Counted from the stretch's first letter, positions 48,440 through 60,324 are shown. The stretch: 64,000 nt of DNA from Actinomycetes bacterium (GCA_021818025.1 JAKAFH010000001.1:46250-110249), one strand, 5' to 3'. The notes: a model not told the origin generated them from the letters alone. Numbers and translations: made by a program.

Positions 48440-49413
48440 GAGGAACGCCGATCATAGGCGGCCACGATGTCGGCGACGATCTTGTGGCGCACGACGTCCC
48501 TCGCGGTGAGGTGCACGAAGCTCACCCCGTCCACGCCGGTCAGGATCGATTCGATCTGGTCCATGCCGCTCGTCTTGCCGTTGAGGTCGATCTGGGTGAC
48601 GTCGCCGGTGACGACGGCCTTGGCGTTGAAGCCGATGCGGGTGAGGAACATCTTCATCTGCTCGGGTGTCGTGTTCTGGGCCTCGTCGAGGATGATGAAC
48701 GAGTCGTTCAGCGTGCGCCCGCGCATGAAGGCCAGGGGCGCGACCTCGATGGTCCCATTCGCGATGAGGCGCTGGGCGCCCTCGGGTCCGAGCATGTCAT
48801 AGAGCGCGTCGTAGAGCGGCCGCAGGTACGGGTCGACCTTGGCCATGAGGTCACCCGGCAGGAAGCCGAGCCGCTCGCCGGCCTCGACCGCGGGACGAGT
48901 CAGCACGATGCGCTGGACTTGGCGACGGTGCAGCGCGTGCACCGCCGCGGCGACCGCCAGGTAGCTCTTGCCGGTGCCCGCGGGCCCGATGCCAAAGGTG
49001 ATGATCGAGGCGTCGATGGCGTCGGCGTAGCGCTTCTGACCGGCCGTCGACGGGCGGATGGGCTTGCCCTTGGCGGCGCGAACGACCTCGTGGCCGAGCA
49101 CTTCGCTAGGGCGCAGGTCGTCGTCGACCATGTCGATCGTGCGCGCGATCTTGGCCGCGTCGAGCGACTGGCCGCTCTCGAGGACGAGCACCAACTCGTC
49201 GAAGAGCCGCAGGATCTTTGCGGCGTCGCTCCCGGCAACGGTGATCTCGTTGCCGTGGATGGCGATCTTTGACTCGGGGTAGGACCGCTCGATCTCGCGC
49301 AGGTTCTCGTCTCGAGGACCGAGCAACCCCGCCATCAGGCTGGTGTTGCGCACGTACGTAGTCGCGGTCATGGCCTCGTGGGCTGACTCGTCAACCGTCA
49401 TCCGGGTGGCCAC
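48436..49413 (-). CDS. phoH: PhoH-family ATPase
   Basis: [24 protein letters not shown]...[19 protein letters not shown]...[39 protein letters not shown]. Confidence 0.96.
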   Translation of the reverse strand: MATRMTVDESAHEAMTATTYVRNTSLMAGLLGPRDENLREIERSYPESKIAIHGNEITVAGSDAAKILRLFDELVLVLESGQSLDAAKIARTIDMVDDDLRPSEVLGHEVVRAAKGKPIRPSTAGQKRYADAIDASIITFGIGPAGTGKSYLAVAAAVHALHRRQVQRIVLTRPAVEAGERLGFLPGDLMAKVDPYLRPLYDALYDMLGPEGAQRLIANGTIEVAPLAFMRGRTLNDSFIILDEAQNTTPEQMKMFLTRIGFNAKAVVTGDVTQIDLNGKTSGMDQIESILTGVDGVSFVHLTARDVVRHKIVADIVAAYDRRSS

Positions 49414-49742
49414 TCCAGTCGACGGCCCCCGAGAACGTGCAGGTGCAGGTGGGCAACGGTCATCTGGGCGTCGCGGCCGACGTTGATCACCAAGCGATAG
49501 CCGCTCTCGCGGATTCCCTCGCTCTCGACGACCTGCTGGGCCAGGATCACCATGTCGTCGACCACCCCGCCGTGAGTCGACGCGACCTCGTCGGCGCTCG
49601 TGATGTGCTTCTTGGGCACGACCAACACGTGCACCGGCGCCTGGGGCGCGATGTCGTAGAACGCGTACGCCGTCTCACTCTCGGCGACGGGGTTGGACGG
49701 GATCTCCTTGGCGATGATCTTGCAGAAGAGACAGTCAGTCAT
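49398..49742 (-). CDS. HIT-family (HINT) protein
   Basis: MTDCLFCKIIAKEIPSNPVAESETAYAFYDIAPQAPVHVLVVPKKHI...VAHLHLHVLGGR (HxHxHxx). Confidence 0.95.
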   Translation of the reverse strand: MTDCLFCKIIAKEIPSNPVAESETAYAFYDIAPQAPVHVLVVPKKHITSADEVASTHGGVVDDMVILAQQVVESEGIRESGYRLVINVGRDAQMTVAHLHLHVLGGRRLEWPPG

Positions 49743-50466
49743 AACTGCTCTCATCATTACCCAAGTCACGCCGCCCGTGGGGCCACGGCCAGTCCGGGGC
49801 GTGAAAGGCGAGCAGCGTGGCGGCGGCGACCGCGGCTGTCTCGGCGCGCAGCACCGTCGGGCCCAAGGAGAGGCGGGGATGATCCCGATCCCACTCGCCG
49901 TCCTCCCAGCCGCCCTCGGGTCCGATCGCCACGGCCCCGACCGACGCCCAGTGGGCCCCGCCCGCGAAGTCCGCGACGGCGACGCCGCCGGGCACTTCCT
50001 GCGGGGTCACGGGTTCGCCGATCGTCGGGTAGTGGACGCGACGAGATTGGGCGCTCGCCTCGGCGGCCAGTCGCCGCCACCGCGCGAGGATCTTCGCGCG
50101 CGCCTCGGCGCGAAACCGCACCGCGACGCGCGCACTCAGCAGTGGCACGATGGTGCAGACGCCGAGCTCGGTCGCCTTGATCACCGCCCACTCGCTGCGA
50201 TCGCCCTTCAGGGGCGCGAGGTACAGCGCGCGTGGCTCGGGCTCGGGTTCGCGGGCGACCGGCGTGACCAGAGCCAGTCCCACGGGCTCCACCCGGGCGA
50301 TGGCCCAGGCGCCGACGCCATCGGTCACGACCACGTTCTCGCCGGGTGTGGCCCGAAGCACCGACCGCAGGTGGTGGTCGTCGTCGCGTGCGAGCACCGG
50401 GGCGCTCGGGTCGCCCACCCGGAACTGGCCCAGCGCCGCCACGCGCGCGAGGAATCCGTCACTCAC
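49735..50466 (-). CDS. rsmE: 16S rRNA (uracil1498-N3)-methyltransferase
   Basis: HLRSVLRATPGENVVVTDGVG...; VAIGPEGGWEDGEWDRDHPRLSLGPTVLRAETAAVAA. Confidence 0.94.
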   Translation of the reverse strand: MSDGFLARVAALGQFRVGDPSAPVLARDDDHHLRSVLRATPGENVVVTDGVGAWAIARVEPVGLALVTPVAREPEPEPRALYLAPLKGDRSEWAVIKATELGVCTIVPLLSARVAVRFRAEARAKILARWRRLAAEASAQSRRVHYPTIGEPVTPQEVPGGVAVADFAGGAHWASVGAVAIGPEGGWEDGEWDRDHPRLSLGPTVLRAETAAVAAATLLAFHAPDWPWPHGRRDLGNDESSYD

Positions 50467-51572
50467 CGTTTCGCCCGACGACGGAAGAACCCGCCCGATT
50501 CGACCGCCACCGGCTCACCGCGGTGCTCGGCGAGCTCGCGCAGCAGGGTCGCCGAGGTCTCGTCGAGCTCGGTCGGCACGTCCACGACCAAGTGCACGTA
50601 GAGGTCGCCGCGCCCGCGTCCGTGCAGGTGGGTCACGCCCTCGTGGCGCACGCGGTGCACGGTGCCATTGGCACTGCCCGGGGCCACCTCGAGGGTGACC
50701 GACTCGCGCAGTGTGGGCACCTCGATCGTCGCACCCAACGCGGCCTGCGTGAAGGCGATGTGCGCCTGGTGGTGCAGGTCGTCCCCGGCTCGCTCGAAGC
50801 GCTCGTCGGGCGCGACGCGCAGGTGCACGAAGAGCCGACCGTTCGACCCGCCGCGCGGACCCGCGGGTCCCCGGTCCGCGAGGCGCATCGTCGAGCCGTC
50901 CTCGACCCCCGCGGGGATCTGGATCGTGAGCGTCGTCGAGGTCTGGGTGCGTCCGTCGCCACGGCACTCGGCGCAGGGCGACTCGATCCGAGTACCGAAC
51001 CCGCCACAGCGCGGGCACACGGTCGCGGTGACCATCTGACCAAGGATCGAGTTGCGCACGCGTCGGACTTCGCCCGCGCCGTTGCACTCGTCACAGGTCG
51101 TTGGTGAGGTTCCGGGAGCGCTGCCGCTGCCCTGGCAGGTCGCGCAGCGCAACGGCAAGGTCACCGTGATCTCCTTGGAGGCGCCGAAGGCCGCCTCGTC
51201 GAGGGTGATCTCGACGGCGATCTCGGCGTCCGGCCCGGGCTGGGGACCGCGCCGCGTCGGCGGGTGACCCATGCCGCCAAAGAACATGTCGAAGATGTCC
51301 TGGACCGAACCCGCGCCGAACGGCCCGCCCCCGCCGGCGCCGACGTCGGCGCCGAAGCGGTCGTAGTTCGCTCGGCGCTCGGGGTCCGACAGGATCTCGT
51401 AGGCCTGCGAGACGTCCTTGAAGCGCGCCTCGGAAGCGGGGTCGTCGGGGTTGGCGTCGGGGTGGTGCTGGCGCGCGAGGTTCCGGTAGGCCCGCTTCAA
51501 CTCCTCCTGGGTCGCCGACCGATCGACGCCGAGGATCTCGTACAGATCAGGACTTGGCACGGTCGTCTCCAT
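50463..51572 (-). CDS. dnaJ: chaperone protein DnaJ
   Basis: DLYEILGVDRSATQEELKRAYRNLARQHHPDANPDD...; four CxxCxGxG-type zinc repeats. Confidence 0.96.
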   Translation of the reverse strand: METTVPSPDLYEILGVDRSATQEELKRAYRNLARQHHPDANPDDPASEARFKDVSQAYEILSDPERRANYDRFGADVGAGGGGPFGAGSVQDIFDMFFGGMGHPPTRRGPQPGPDAEIAVEITLDEAAFGASKEITVTLPLRCATCQGSGSAPGTSPTTCDECNGAGEVRRVRNSILGQMVTATVCPRCGGFGTRIESPCAECRGDGRTQTSTTLTIQIPAGVEDGSTMRLADRGPAGPRGGSNGRLFVHLRVAPDERFERAGDDLHHQAHIAFTQAALGATIEVPTLRESVTLEVAPGSANGTVHRVRHEGVTHLHGRGRGDLYVHLVVDVPTELDETSATLLRELAEHRGEPVAVESGGFFRRRAKR

Positions 51573-52599
51573 CGAAGTGTTGGGTGAGTTGGGCCGAGAC
51601 GGCCCGAGCGGCGGCCATCGCCTCGCTGTACTTCATTCGGGTCGGCCCGAGCAGCCCGACCGCGCCCGACGGGTGGCCGTCGATCGTGACCGGCGCCACG
51701 ACGACCGCGCACGAGGCCAACGGCTGGAAGCCGTGCTCCGAACCGATCGCGACCGACAGTCCCTGGTCGAGGATGTCTTGGACGAGCGAGACGACGAGGA
51801 GCTCCTGCTCGAGAATGGCCAGCACCTGGCGCACCGTCTCCACGCCGTCGAAGGACTCGGCGACCTTGGACGAACCGCCGATGAACACCTGGTCGCCCTC
51901 GAGCGTCGGGGGCTCGGCGTGCAGCGTCGCGACCGCCTCGCGCACGAGTGTGGCGACGTGGTCGGTGCGCGAGGGCACCTGGACCCGTGCGCCGAGCACC
52001 GTGCCGATCAGCAGCGCGTTCAACTGGCGCGACGCCTCGGCGACCTCGACGTGGCTCACGTCGAAGGCGGACAGGACGCTGTGCTTGGTGACCGAACCGT
52101 CGGCGAAGACAGTGACCACCAGCTGGTGACGCGCGTCGAGGCTCACGAGCTGGGCCGACAGGATCGCGCTCTGAGCGTGGCCGGTGCCCACGACGACCGA
52201 GGTGTAGCTCGTGAGCTGGCTGAGCAGGGTCGACGTCTGGGCGAGGACGTCCTCGACCTCACCGCGCACGTTGGCGAAGAAGTCCTTGATCTGCTGCTGC
52301 TGGGCCTCGCCCACGATGCCCGCCTGGAGGTGGTCGACGAAGTAGCGATAGCCCTTGTCCGTCGGGACCCGGCCGGCGGACGTGTGGGGCTGGGCGAGGT
52401 AGCCCTCGCGTTCGAGGGTGACCATCTCGGAGCGCACCGTCGCCGAGGACACCGCGAGGTGGCTCGTCGCCGCGACCGCGGACGAGCCCACCGGCTGGGC
52501 GGTGTCGATGTGCTCGCGCACCACCGCCTCGAGGATCGTCGCCTTGCGAGCGTCGAGGTCCGCGCTGGGACTGGGTTGGCGAATTGTACGGCGAGCCAC
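51547..52599 (-). CDS. hrcA: heat-inducible transcriptional repressor HrcA
   Basis: RKATILEAVVREHIDTAQPVGSSAVAATSHLAVSSATVRSEMVTLEREGYLAQPHTSAGRVPTDKGYRYFVD; CIRCE directly upstream. Confidence 0.97.
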   Translation of the reverse strand: MARRTIRQPSPSADLDARKATILEAVVREHIDTAQPVGSSAVAATSHLAVSSATVRSEMVTLEREGYLAQPHTSAGRVPTDKGYRYFVDHLQAGIVGEAQQQQIKDFFANVRGEVEDVLAQTSTLLSQLTSYTSVVVGTGHAQSAILSAQLVSLDARHQLVVTVFADGSVTKHSVLSAFDVSHVEVAEASRQLNALLIGTVLGARVQVPSRTDHVATLVREAVATLHAEPPTLEGDQVFIGGSSKVAESFDGVETVRQVLAILEQELLVVSLVQDILDQGLSVAIGSEHGFQPLASCAVVVAPVTIDGHPSGAVGLLGPTRMKYSEAMAAARAVSAQLTQHFDGDDRAKS

Positions 52600-52611
52600 G
52601 GCACCTCCTTG

Positions 52612-52638
52612 TTAGCACTCAATTCTACTGAGTGCTAA
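52612..52638. promoter_or_regulatory. CIRCE element (HrcA operator)
   Basis: TTAGCACTC-AATTCTACT-GAGTGCTAA: perfect 9-N9-9 inverted repeat, between lepA and hrcA. Confidence 0.97.
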
Positions 52639-52653
52639 CCCCGCGACGATGCG

Positions 52654-54459
<1,806 letters not shown>

Positions 54460-54571
54460 GGTGCAGCAAGGCTACCCGGCCGGCGTTGGCCTGAGCGCAG
54501 GGCCCGGTGGTTCTGCTAACCTTGTTCAGCCCGCCGGACCGTCGGCACCGCTATCGAACGAGGTTGTTTTC

Positions 54572-54838
54572 GTGGCCAACATTAAGAGCCAGATCAAGCG
54601 CAACAAGCAGAACGAGATCGCGCGTGAGCGCAACAAGGCCGTCAAGTCCGAACTGCGCACGCGCGTCAAGACGGCGGTCTCTGCGGTCGGCAGCGAGAAC
54701 GAGGCCCAGGCCCTCCAGGTCGCGGTCAAGCGCATCGACATGGCGGCCGCCAAGGGCATCATCCACAAGAACCAGGCAGCCAACAAGAAGAGCGGCCTGA
54801 TGCGGCGCATCAACGCCCTTCGCGCCAGCGCGAACTAA
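54572..54838 (+). CDS. rpsT: 30S ribosomal protein S20
   Basis: VANIKSQIKRNKQNEIARERNKAVKSELRTRVKTAVSAV...KGIIHKNQAANKKSGLMRRINAL; GTG start at 54572. Confidence 0.96.
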   Translation: MANIKSQIKRNKQNEIARERNKAVKSELRTRVKTAVSAVGSENEAQALQVAVKRIDMAAAKGIIHKNQAANKKSGLMRRINALRASAN

Positions 54839-55842
54839 CGCCGCGCGCTCGCCGATAGTCGCGCGAGTCGAGCCACCAACACCTCGATCACCATTAACTC
54901 CGTCGCGTCGGCGGCCGTCGAGTCGTCGCCCGAGCCGAAGGTGACGCCACCCTTCAGGTCCAGGTCGGCGCGCGTGATAAGCCGCACCGCCTCCACCACG
55001 CGAACGTCGCCCAGCCGCCGAGCCGCGGCAAGCGCCTTGCCCGCGGGGAATGCCTTGATACCCAGCAGGCTGGCCGCCTCGTCGGCGTCGCGCACCGACG
55101 CGCCCGAGAGTCGAGCCAGTCGCAGGAAGTGGCGCTGGAGCAGGTTGACGATCTGCAGCCCCGCGCGGCCCTTGGAGTCGAGCATGCGCCGCGCCACCGT
55201 GATGGCGTGCGAGGCGTCACCGGCGTCGATCGCGTCGGTGAGGTCCCACTCGGGCACCCCGCCGGGGTCCCCGAGGTAGGGCTCGACGTGACCGACGGTG
55301 AGTGGTGCGGTGCCGTAGATCGAGTGCAGCGTGCGCGCGAGCGCGTCGACGCGCGCGAGGTCGTCGCCGACTCGTCCCACGACCGTGGCCACCACCGTAC
55401 GGTCGGCCGTCACCCCGTACTGGGCGAACTTGCCCGCGACGAACTCGTGCCGATCGGCCTGGCGGCTCCCGACGTTCACGTCGACGAGAACGTCGGCGGC
55501 CTTGACGAGCTTGTTGGTCTTGGCGCCGACGACCGCGAGTACGAGGACGGTCTCGGGGGTCGGCGACGCCATCCACGCTTGGAGCGCCTTCGCCTCGTCG
55601 GCGCTGAGGTACTGCACGTCGCGCACCACCACGACGCGGCGTTCGACCAGCATCGCCGGGGTGTAGAGCGCGTCGAGCAGGCGCCCGGTGCTCGGCTCGC
55701 CCGCCGAGGAGTCGCGAGCGACGAAGTCCTCGAGCGCGACCGTCGGGTCGAGCGCGCCGAGCGCCTCGTCGACCACGTTGCGCACGGCGTCGTAGACCAT
55801 CGTCGCGTCAGTGCCGACGACGCAAATCGACGAGGCGCTCAT
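54835..55842 (-). CDS. holA: DNA polymerase III subunit delta
   Basis: VVVVRDVQYLSADEAKALQAWMASPTPETVLVLAVVGAKTNKLVKA...; convergent to rpsT as in many actinobacteria; start MSASSICVV at 55842. Confidence 0.85.
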   Translation of the reverse strand: MSASSICVVGTDATMVYDAVRNVVDEALGALDPTVALEDFVARDSSAGEPSTGRLLDALYTPAMLVERRVVVVRDVQYLSADEAKALQAWMASPTPETVLVLAVVGAKTNKLVKAADVLVDVNVGSRQADRHEFVAGKFAQYGVTADRTVVATVVGRVGDDLARVDALARTLHSIYGTAPLTVGHVEPYLGDPGGVPEWDLTDAIDAGDASHAITVARRMLDSKGRAGLQIVNLLQRHFLRLARLSGASVRDADEAASLLGIKAFPAGKALAAARRLGDVRVVEAVRLITRADLDLKGGVTFGSGDDSTAADATELMVIEVLVARLARLSASARR

Positions 55843-56696
55843 CGGTCCTCGAGGATCCGCGCCAGCACGTCGCGAGCGCGCACGCTCGCCGCGACGTCGT
55901 GCACGCGAACCACTCGGCACCCGGCGGCGATCCCGAGGCAGGTCGCCGCCACCGACGGATTCTTCCGATCGGTCACCGGTAGGTCGAACAGGGCTCCGAG
56001 GAACGTCTTGTTCGAGGCCGAGAGCAGCAGGGGTGAGCCGAGCTCGGCCAGGGTCGCCGAGTCGCGAAGCAACTGGAGCGAGTGCGCCGGCGTCTTGCCC
56101 AAGTCGAGTCCCGCGTCGAGCACGATGCGAGTGGGCTCGACGCCGGCCTCGATCGCCCACCGGCGTCGCTCGAGCAGGAAGTCGCGCACCGTGGCCGTCA
56201 CGTCGTCGTAGTGAGGCGAGGGGTCCGCCACGCGCGGGCGCAGGCGGATGTGCGTCGCGACCACCGTCGCGCGAGCCTTGGCCGCCACGGGCAGGTAGTC
56301 GGGGTCGGCGAAGCCGCTGATGTCGTTGCCGACGGTCGCCCCCTCGCGAAAGCAGGCGTCGGCGACGGCCGCTCGCCAGGTGTCAATACTGATCGGCACG
56401 TCGAAGCGGCGTCGCAGCTCGGCGACCACCGGTACGACCCGATCGAGCTCCTCGGCCTCACTGACCTCCTCGCCCGGTCCCGCCTTCACGCCGCCCACGT
56501 CGAGTAGGTCGGCGCCGTCAACGACCAGCCGGTCGGCTCGCGCCAGCAGGGCGTCGAGGTCGTAGGTCGCCGCCGGCGAGTAGAACGAGTCCGGCGTGCG
56601 GTTCAAGATCCCCATCACGAGCGCGCGGGTGGTGACGTCGTGGGTTCGCTCGCCCATCGCTAGTTCGATGGTCCCGACGGGTCGGAAGGGCCTCAC
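55839..56696 (-). CDS. folP: dihydropteroate synthase
   Basis: ALVMGILNRTPDSFY...DGADLLDVGGVKAGPGEEVSEAEELDRV...ISIDTWRAAVADACFREGATVGNDISGF. Confidence 0.93.
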   Translation of the reverse strand: MRPFRPVGTIELAMGERTHDVTTRALVMGILNRTPDSFYSPAATYDLDALLARADRLVVDGADLLDVGGVKAGPGEEVSEAEELDRVVPVVAELRRRFDVPISIDTWRAAVADACFREGATVGNDISGFADPDYLPVAAKARATVVATHIRLRPRVADPSPHYDDVTATVRDFLLERRRWAIEAGVEPTRIVLDAGLDLGKTPAHSLQLLRDSATLAELGSPLLLSASNKTFLGALFDLPVTDRKNPSVAATCLGIAAGCRVVRVHDVAASVRARDVLARILEDR

Positions 56697-57400
56697 TAGT
56701 AGAGACGGCTAGCCAGGCGGCGACGGAAGCCGACGTAGCGCGGGTCCTGAGGACCGAGCGCGTCGAGCAACTCGAGGAGGCTTTCGCGCGCCGAGGGGTT
56801 GGTGACTGACTGATCGAGCAGGTGCTCGAGCGTGAGATCGATGTCCCCGTCCAGACGCACGCCCGCGCGCTCGAGGCGGATTCGAGCGAGGATGGTCTTC
56901 ACCTCGACGACTGACGCCAGGGGCTCGAGGATCGCCTCGGCCTCGTCGAGGCGTCCCGCCACGCGAAGCACCTCGCCCAGGGCCGCCACCACCTCGGCGT
57001 TCGCGGGGTCGAGCTGATGGGCCTGTCGTAACGACGCCTCGTCGCCCGCGGCGAGCAAACGCTCGATCGGCGAGGCGCTCGGCGCGAACTTCTTGACCCA
57101 GTCGCGAACGGCGTGCTCGGGCAGGGCGCCGACGAAGGACTCGACGACCCGGCCGTCCTTCAGGGCGAACACCGACGGGATCGACTGCACGCCGAAGGCC
57201 TGGGCCGTGCGAGGGTTGGCGTCGACGTCCACCTTCACGAGTTCGACCGCACCGTTGGTCTCGCCGATCACCTTCTCCAGCGTCGGGGTCAGCGTGCGAC
57301 ACGGCCCGCACCAGGCCGCCCACAGGTCGACCACGACCGGAACCGATTTGGAGCGCTCGATAACGGCCGTACTGAACGTGGCGTCGGTTACGTCGGTCAC
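56696..57400 (-). CDS. thioredoxin domain protein with C-terminal helical/TPR-like extension (CnoX/YbbN-like)
   Basis: WAAWCGPCRTLTPTLEKVIGETNGAVELVKVDVDANPRTAQAFGVQSIPSVFALKDGRVVESFVGA plus about 120 aa helical C-terminus. Confidence 0.88.
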   Translation of the reverse strand: MTDVTDATFSTAVIERSKSVPVVVDLWAAWCGPCRTLTPTLEKVIGETNGAVELVKVDVDANPRTAQAFGVQSIPSVFALKDGRVVESFVGALPEHAVRDWVKKFAPSASPIERLLAAGDEASLRQAHQLDPANAEVVAALGEVLRVAGRLDEAEAILEPLASVVEVKTILARIRLERAGVRLDGDIDLTLEHLLDQSVTNPSARESLLELLDALGPQDPRYVGFRRRLASRLY

Positions 57401-57443
57401 GGCCGAATTCTACCGGCGCCCACCACCGTGACCGTCACGGCGC

Positions 57444-57770
57444 TCAGCGAGCGGCGAGCTTCGTGATGAACTTGCGCACCGCGCGCTCGCTGCGCGCGCC
57501 GACGAAGGAGTCCACGACCTGACCATCCTTGAAGGCGAAGACCGACGGGATGGACTGCACGCCAAAGGCCTGGGCGGTGCGAGGGTTCTTGTCCACGTCC
57601 ACCGCCACCAGCTCGACGGTCCCGGCACTCTCGTCCACCACCTTCTCGAGAATGGGGGTCAGGACTCGGCACGGTCCGCACCAGGCCGCCCAGAGGTCGA
57701 CGACGACGGGCAGGGTCGCCGAGCGATCGAGGACCATCGCGGAGAATGTGGCGTCAGTGGCGTTGTGCAT
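57444..57770 (-). CDS. trxA: thioredoxin
   Basis: DLWAAWCGPCRVLTPILEKVVDESAGTVELVAVDVDKNPRTAQAFGVQSIPSVFAFKDGQVVDSFVGA. Confidence 0.92.
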   Translation of the reverse strand: MHNATDATFSAMVLDRSATLPVVVDLWAAWCGPCRVLTPILEKVVDESAGTVELVAVDVDKNPRTAQAFGVQSIPSVFAFKDGQVVDSFVGARSERAVRKFITKLAAR

Positions 57771-57829
57771 GAACCCAGGCTACCGTCGCGCCATCTCGGC
57801 CGCTCCGCTCGCTGTTAGCCTCCTCGACT

Positions 57830-58864
57830 ATGGAGACGATCACGGGCATCAACGTCGGTCCGGTGACTGACTGGCTGGCCGAGCACGTCGGGCTCGTCGC
57901 GCCCCTGGCGTTCGAACTCATAGCGGGGGGCCGGTCCAATCTCACGTTTCGCGTCACCGACGCCGCGTCGCGCGCCGTGGCGCTGCGCCGACCGCCCGTG
58001 AGCCACGTGCTGCCCACCGCGCACGACATGGTGCGCGAACACACGATCATCGCGGCCCTGGAGCCGCTCGGCGTACCCGTCGCGAAGCCGCTCGGGCTGT
58101 GCACCGACCTGTCGGTGAACGGCAGTCCGTTCTACGTGATGGCCTTCGTCGATGGCTTCATCCTGCGCGACCGCGACCAGGCCGAGGAGGCCTTCGGCGA
58201 GGCGACTCGCGCCACCATTGGCGAGAACCTCGCCGCCACCCTGGCTCAGCTGCACGACGTCGACCCGGACCAGGCCGGCCTCGGCGACCTGGCTCGCCAC
58301 GACGGCTACGTGGAGCGCCAGCTACGGCGCTGGCGCACGCAGTACGAGCAGATGCGCGTGGACGGCGCCGATCACCACCGACTGATCGAGGACGTCGGCG
58401 ACCGCTTGGCGGCGCGGATTCCCCTCCAGCAGCGAACCTCGATCGTGCACGGCGACTACCGCCTCGACAACACGGTGCTCGACCGAACGGGTTCGGTCGC
58501 CGCGATCCTCGACTGGGAGATCTGCACGCTCGGCGACCCCCTCGCCGACGTCGGCGTCATGCTCGACTACTGGGCCGAACCGACCGACGAGGTGGCCGCC
58601 CTGCTCGGCGCGGCACCGTCCACCGCACCGGGTTTCATCAGCCGCGCGCAGCTGCTCGGGGCCTACGGCCGCCACTCGACTCTGGACCTCAGCGCGGTCG
58701 CCTACTATCAATCCTTCGGATATTGGAAGCTGGCTTGCATCCTGCAGGGCGTCTACGCGCGATACATCGCTGGCGCGACCGCGGGTGACCAGGGCAGCGT
58801 CACGGAATTTCCCACGCACATCGCAACGCTGGCGGAACTCGCTCGCCAGATACTGGAGCAGTAA
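57830..58864 (+). CDS. aminoglycoside/choline-kinase-like phosphotransferase (ACAD10-like APH family)
   Basis: LTFRVTDAASRAVALRRPP...IVHGDYRLDNTVLDRTGSVAAILDWEICTLGDPLADVGVMLDYW. Confidence 0.92.
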   Translation: METITGINVGPVTDWLAEHVGLVAPLAFELIAGGRSNLTFRVTDAASRAVALRRPPVSHVLPTAHDMVREHTIIAALEPLGVPVAKPLGLCTDLSVNGSPFYVMAFVDGFILRDRDQAEEAFGEATRATIGENLAATLAQLHDVDPDQAGLGDLARHDGYVERQLRRWRTQYEQMRVDGADHHRLIEDVGDRLAARIPLQQRTSIVHGDYRLDNTVLDRTGSVAAILDWEICTLGDPLADVGVMLDYWAEPTDEVAALLGAAPSTAPGFISRAQLLGAYGRHSTLDLSAVAYYQSFGYWKLACILQGVYARYIAGATAGDQGSVTEFPTHIATLAELARQILEQ

Positions 58865-59742
58865 TGGACGACGAAATCTACGACCGCATCATCTTCTTGG
58901 CGGACCCGGTGCTCAACGAGCCCGTGCTCGTCATCGGCCTCGAGGGGTGGATCGACGCGGGACTCGGCGCGAGCACCGCCATGTCCACGCTCCTCTCGAC
59001 CATCCCGACCGAAGTGCTCGCGACCTTTGACACGGAGTACTTCATCGACCAGCGCGCCCGCCGACCAGTGGTGCGGATCGTCGACGGGGTCACCACCGAG
59101 CTCACCTGGCCCGAGATCCAGTTGCGCTACGGCCGCGACGGCGACGGGGCCGACATGCTGTTCCTGGTCGGGCCGGAGCCGGACTTCCACTGGAGCGACT
59201 TCGTCGACGTGGTCACGGACTCGGCCGGCCGCTTCGACGTGCGTCTGACGGTCGGTCTCGGCTCGTTCCCGGCCCCGACGCCGCACACGAGGCCGGTGCG
59301 CGTCATCGGCACCGCGCCGACCCAGAGCGCTCACCTGCTCTCGGTGGTCGGCACGATGGCCGGGGAGATCGAGGTGCCGGCGGGCATTTCGGCGGCACTC
59401 GAGCTCGGCTTCGCCGAGGTCGACATGGACGTCATCACCATCTGGGCTCGCGTCCCCCACTACGTCGCCTCGATGTCCTACCCCCAGGCCGCAGCGGCCC
59501 TGATCGACGGACTCGCGAGGATTAGCGGCCTGACCCTGGACGCGAGCGAACTGCGCGCCTCGGCAGACGAGGTTCGCGCGCGGGTCGACGAGCTCATTAC
59601 GAACAACCCCGAACACGGTTCGATGGTCGAGCAGCTCGAGCAGGCGGCCGACGCCGACGACGAGCACCCCAGCGAAGAGCTCCCGAGCGGCGACGAGCTG
59701 GCCGCCGAACTCGAGCGCTTCCTGCGCGGCGAGTCCAACTAG
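58864..59742 (+). CDS. PAC2-family (proteasome assembly chaperone-like) protein
   Basis: LNEPVLVIGLEGWIDAGLGASTAMSTLLSTIPTEVLATFDTEYFIDQRARRPVVRIVDGVTTELTWPEIQL...VPHYVASMSYPQAAAALIDGL; acidic C-terminus. Confidence 0.9.
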   Translation: MDDEIYDRIIFLADPVLNEPVLVIGLEGWIDAGLGASTAMSTLLSTIPTEVLATFDTEYFIDQRARRPVVRIVDGVTTELTWPEIQLRYGRDGDGADMLFLVGPEPDFHWSDFVDVVTDSAGRFDVRLTVGLGSFPAPTPHTRPVRVIGTAPTQSAHLLSVVGTMAGEIEVPAGISAALELGFAEVDMDVITIWARVPHYVASMSYPQAAAALIDGLARISGLTLDASELRASADEVRARVDELITNNPEHGSMVEQLEQAADADDEHPSEELPSGDELAAELERFLRGESN

Positions 59743-59748
59743 CAGCGA

Positions 59749-60324
59749 CTAAACGACGTCGCCGGCCTCGACGGCCAGCCCCAGTCCGAGCGCGTAGCCC
59801 TCGAGGAAGACGGTGGCGTCGCGCTGTCGCGGATGCCGCTCGGCGATCTCGTAGAAGGCGGCCGAATGGTCGACCTCGTGCAGGTGGGCCAGTTCGTGCA
59901 CCAGCACGGCGTCGATGACCCACTCAGGGCACTGGCGCAGTCGACTGCTCACGCGGATCTCGCGGGTCGCGGGCGAGCACGACGCCCAGCGCGTGCGCTG
60001 ATTGGAGACCCACCGCACCGAGGCGGGCAGGACGGCGTCGGTGTAGAGCTCGGCGAGCACGCGGCACCGCTCCTCGAGGGACGCGTCACCGGCCGCGTTC
60101 TGGGGGCGGTGGGTCACCAGTCGCGCCACGAGGTCGTCCACGAAGGCCGCGCGCTCGCGGCCGCGCAGGCGCGCGGGGATCTGCACGACGATCCGGCTGC
60201 CCGACCAGTGGGCCGAGCCGGTCTTGGTTCGCCGGCTCGACGCGCGAATCTCCACCTCGGGACGGTCGAATCGAGGCGGCTCCACGACCACCGAGTTGCG
60301 AGTCGACGCGCGAGTCGCCATCAC
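59749..60324 (-). CDS. YgjP-like metallopeptidase (DUF45, zincin)
   Basis: WASCSPATREIRVSSRLRQCPEWVIDAVLVHELAHLHEVDHSAAFYEI (HELAH) motif. Confidence 0.9.
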   Translation of the reverse strand: MMATRASTRNSVVVEPPRFDRPEVEIRASSRRTKTGSAHWSGSRIVVQIPARLRGRERAAFVDDLVARLVTHRPQNAAGDASLEERCRVLAELYTDAVLPASVRWVSNQRTRWASCSPATREIRVSSRLRQCPEWVIDAVLVHELAHLHEVDHSAAFYEIAERHPRQRDATVFLEGYALGLGLAVEAGDVV

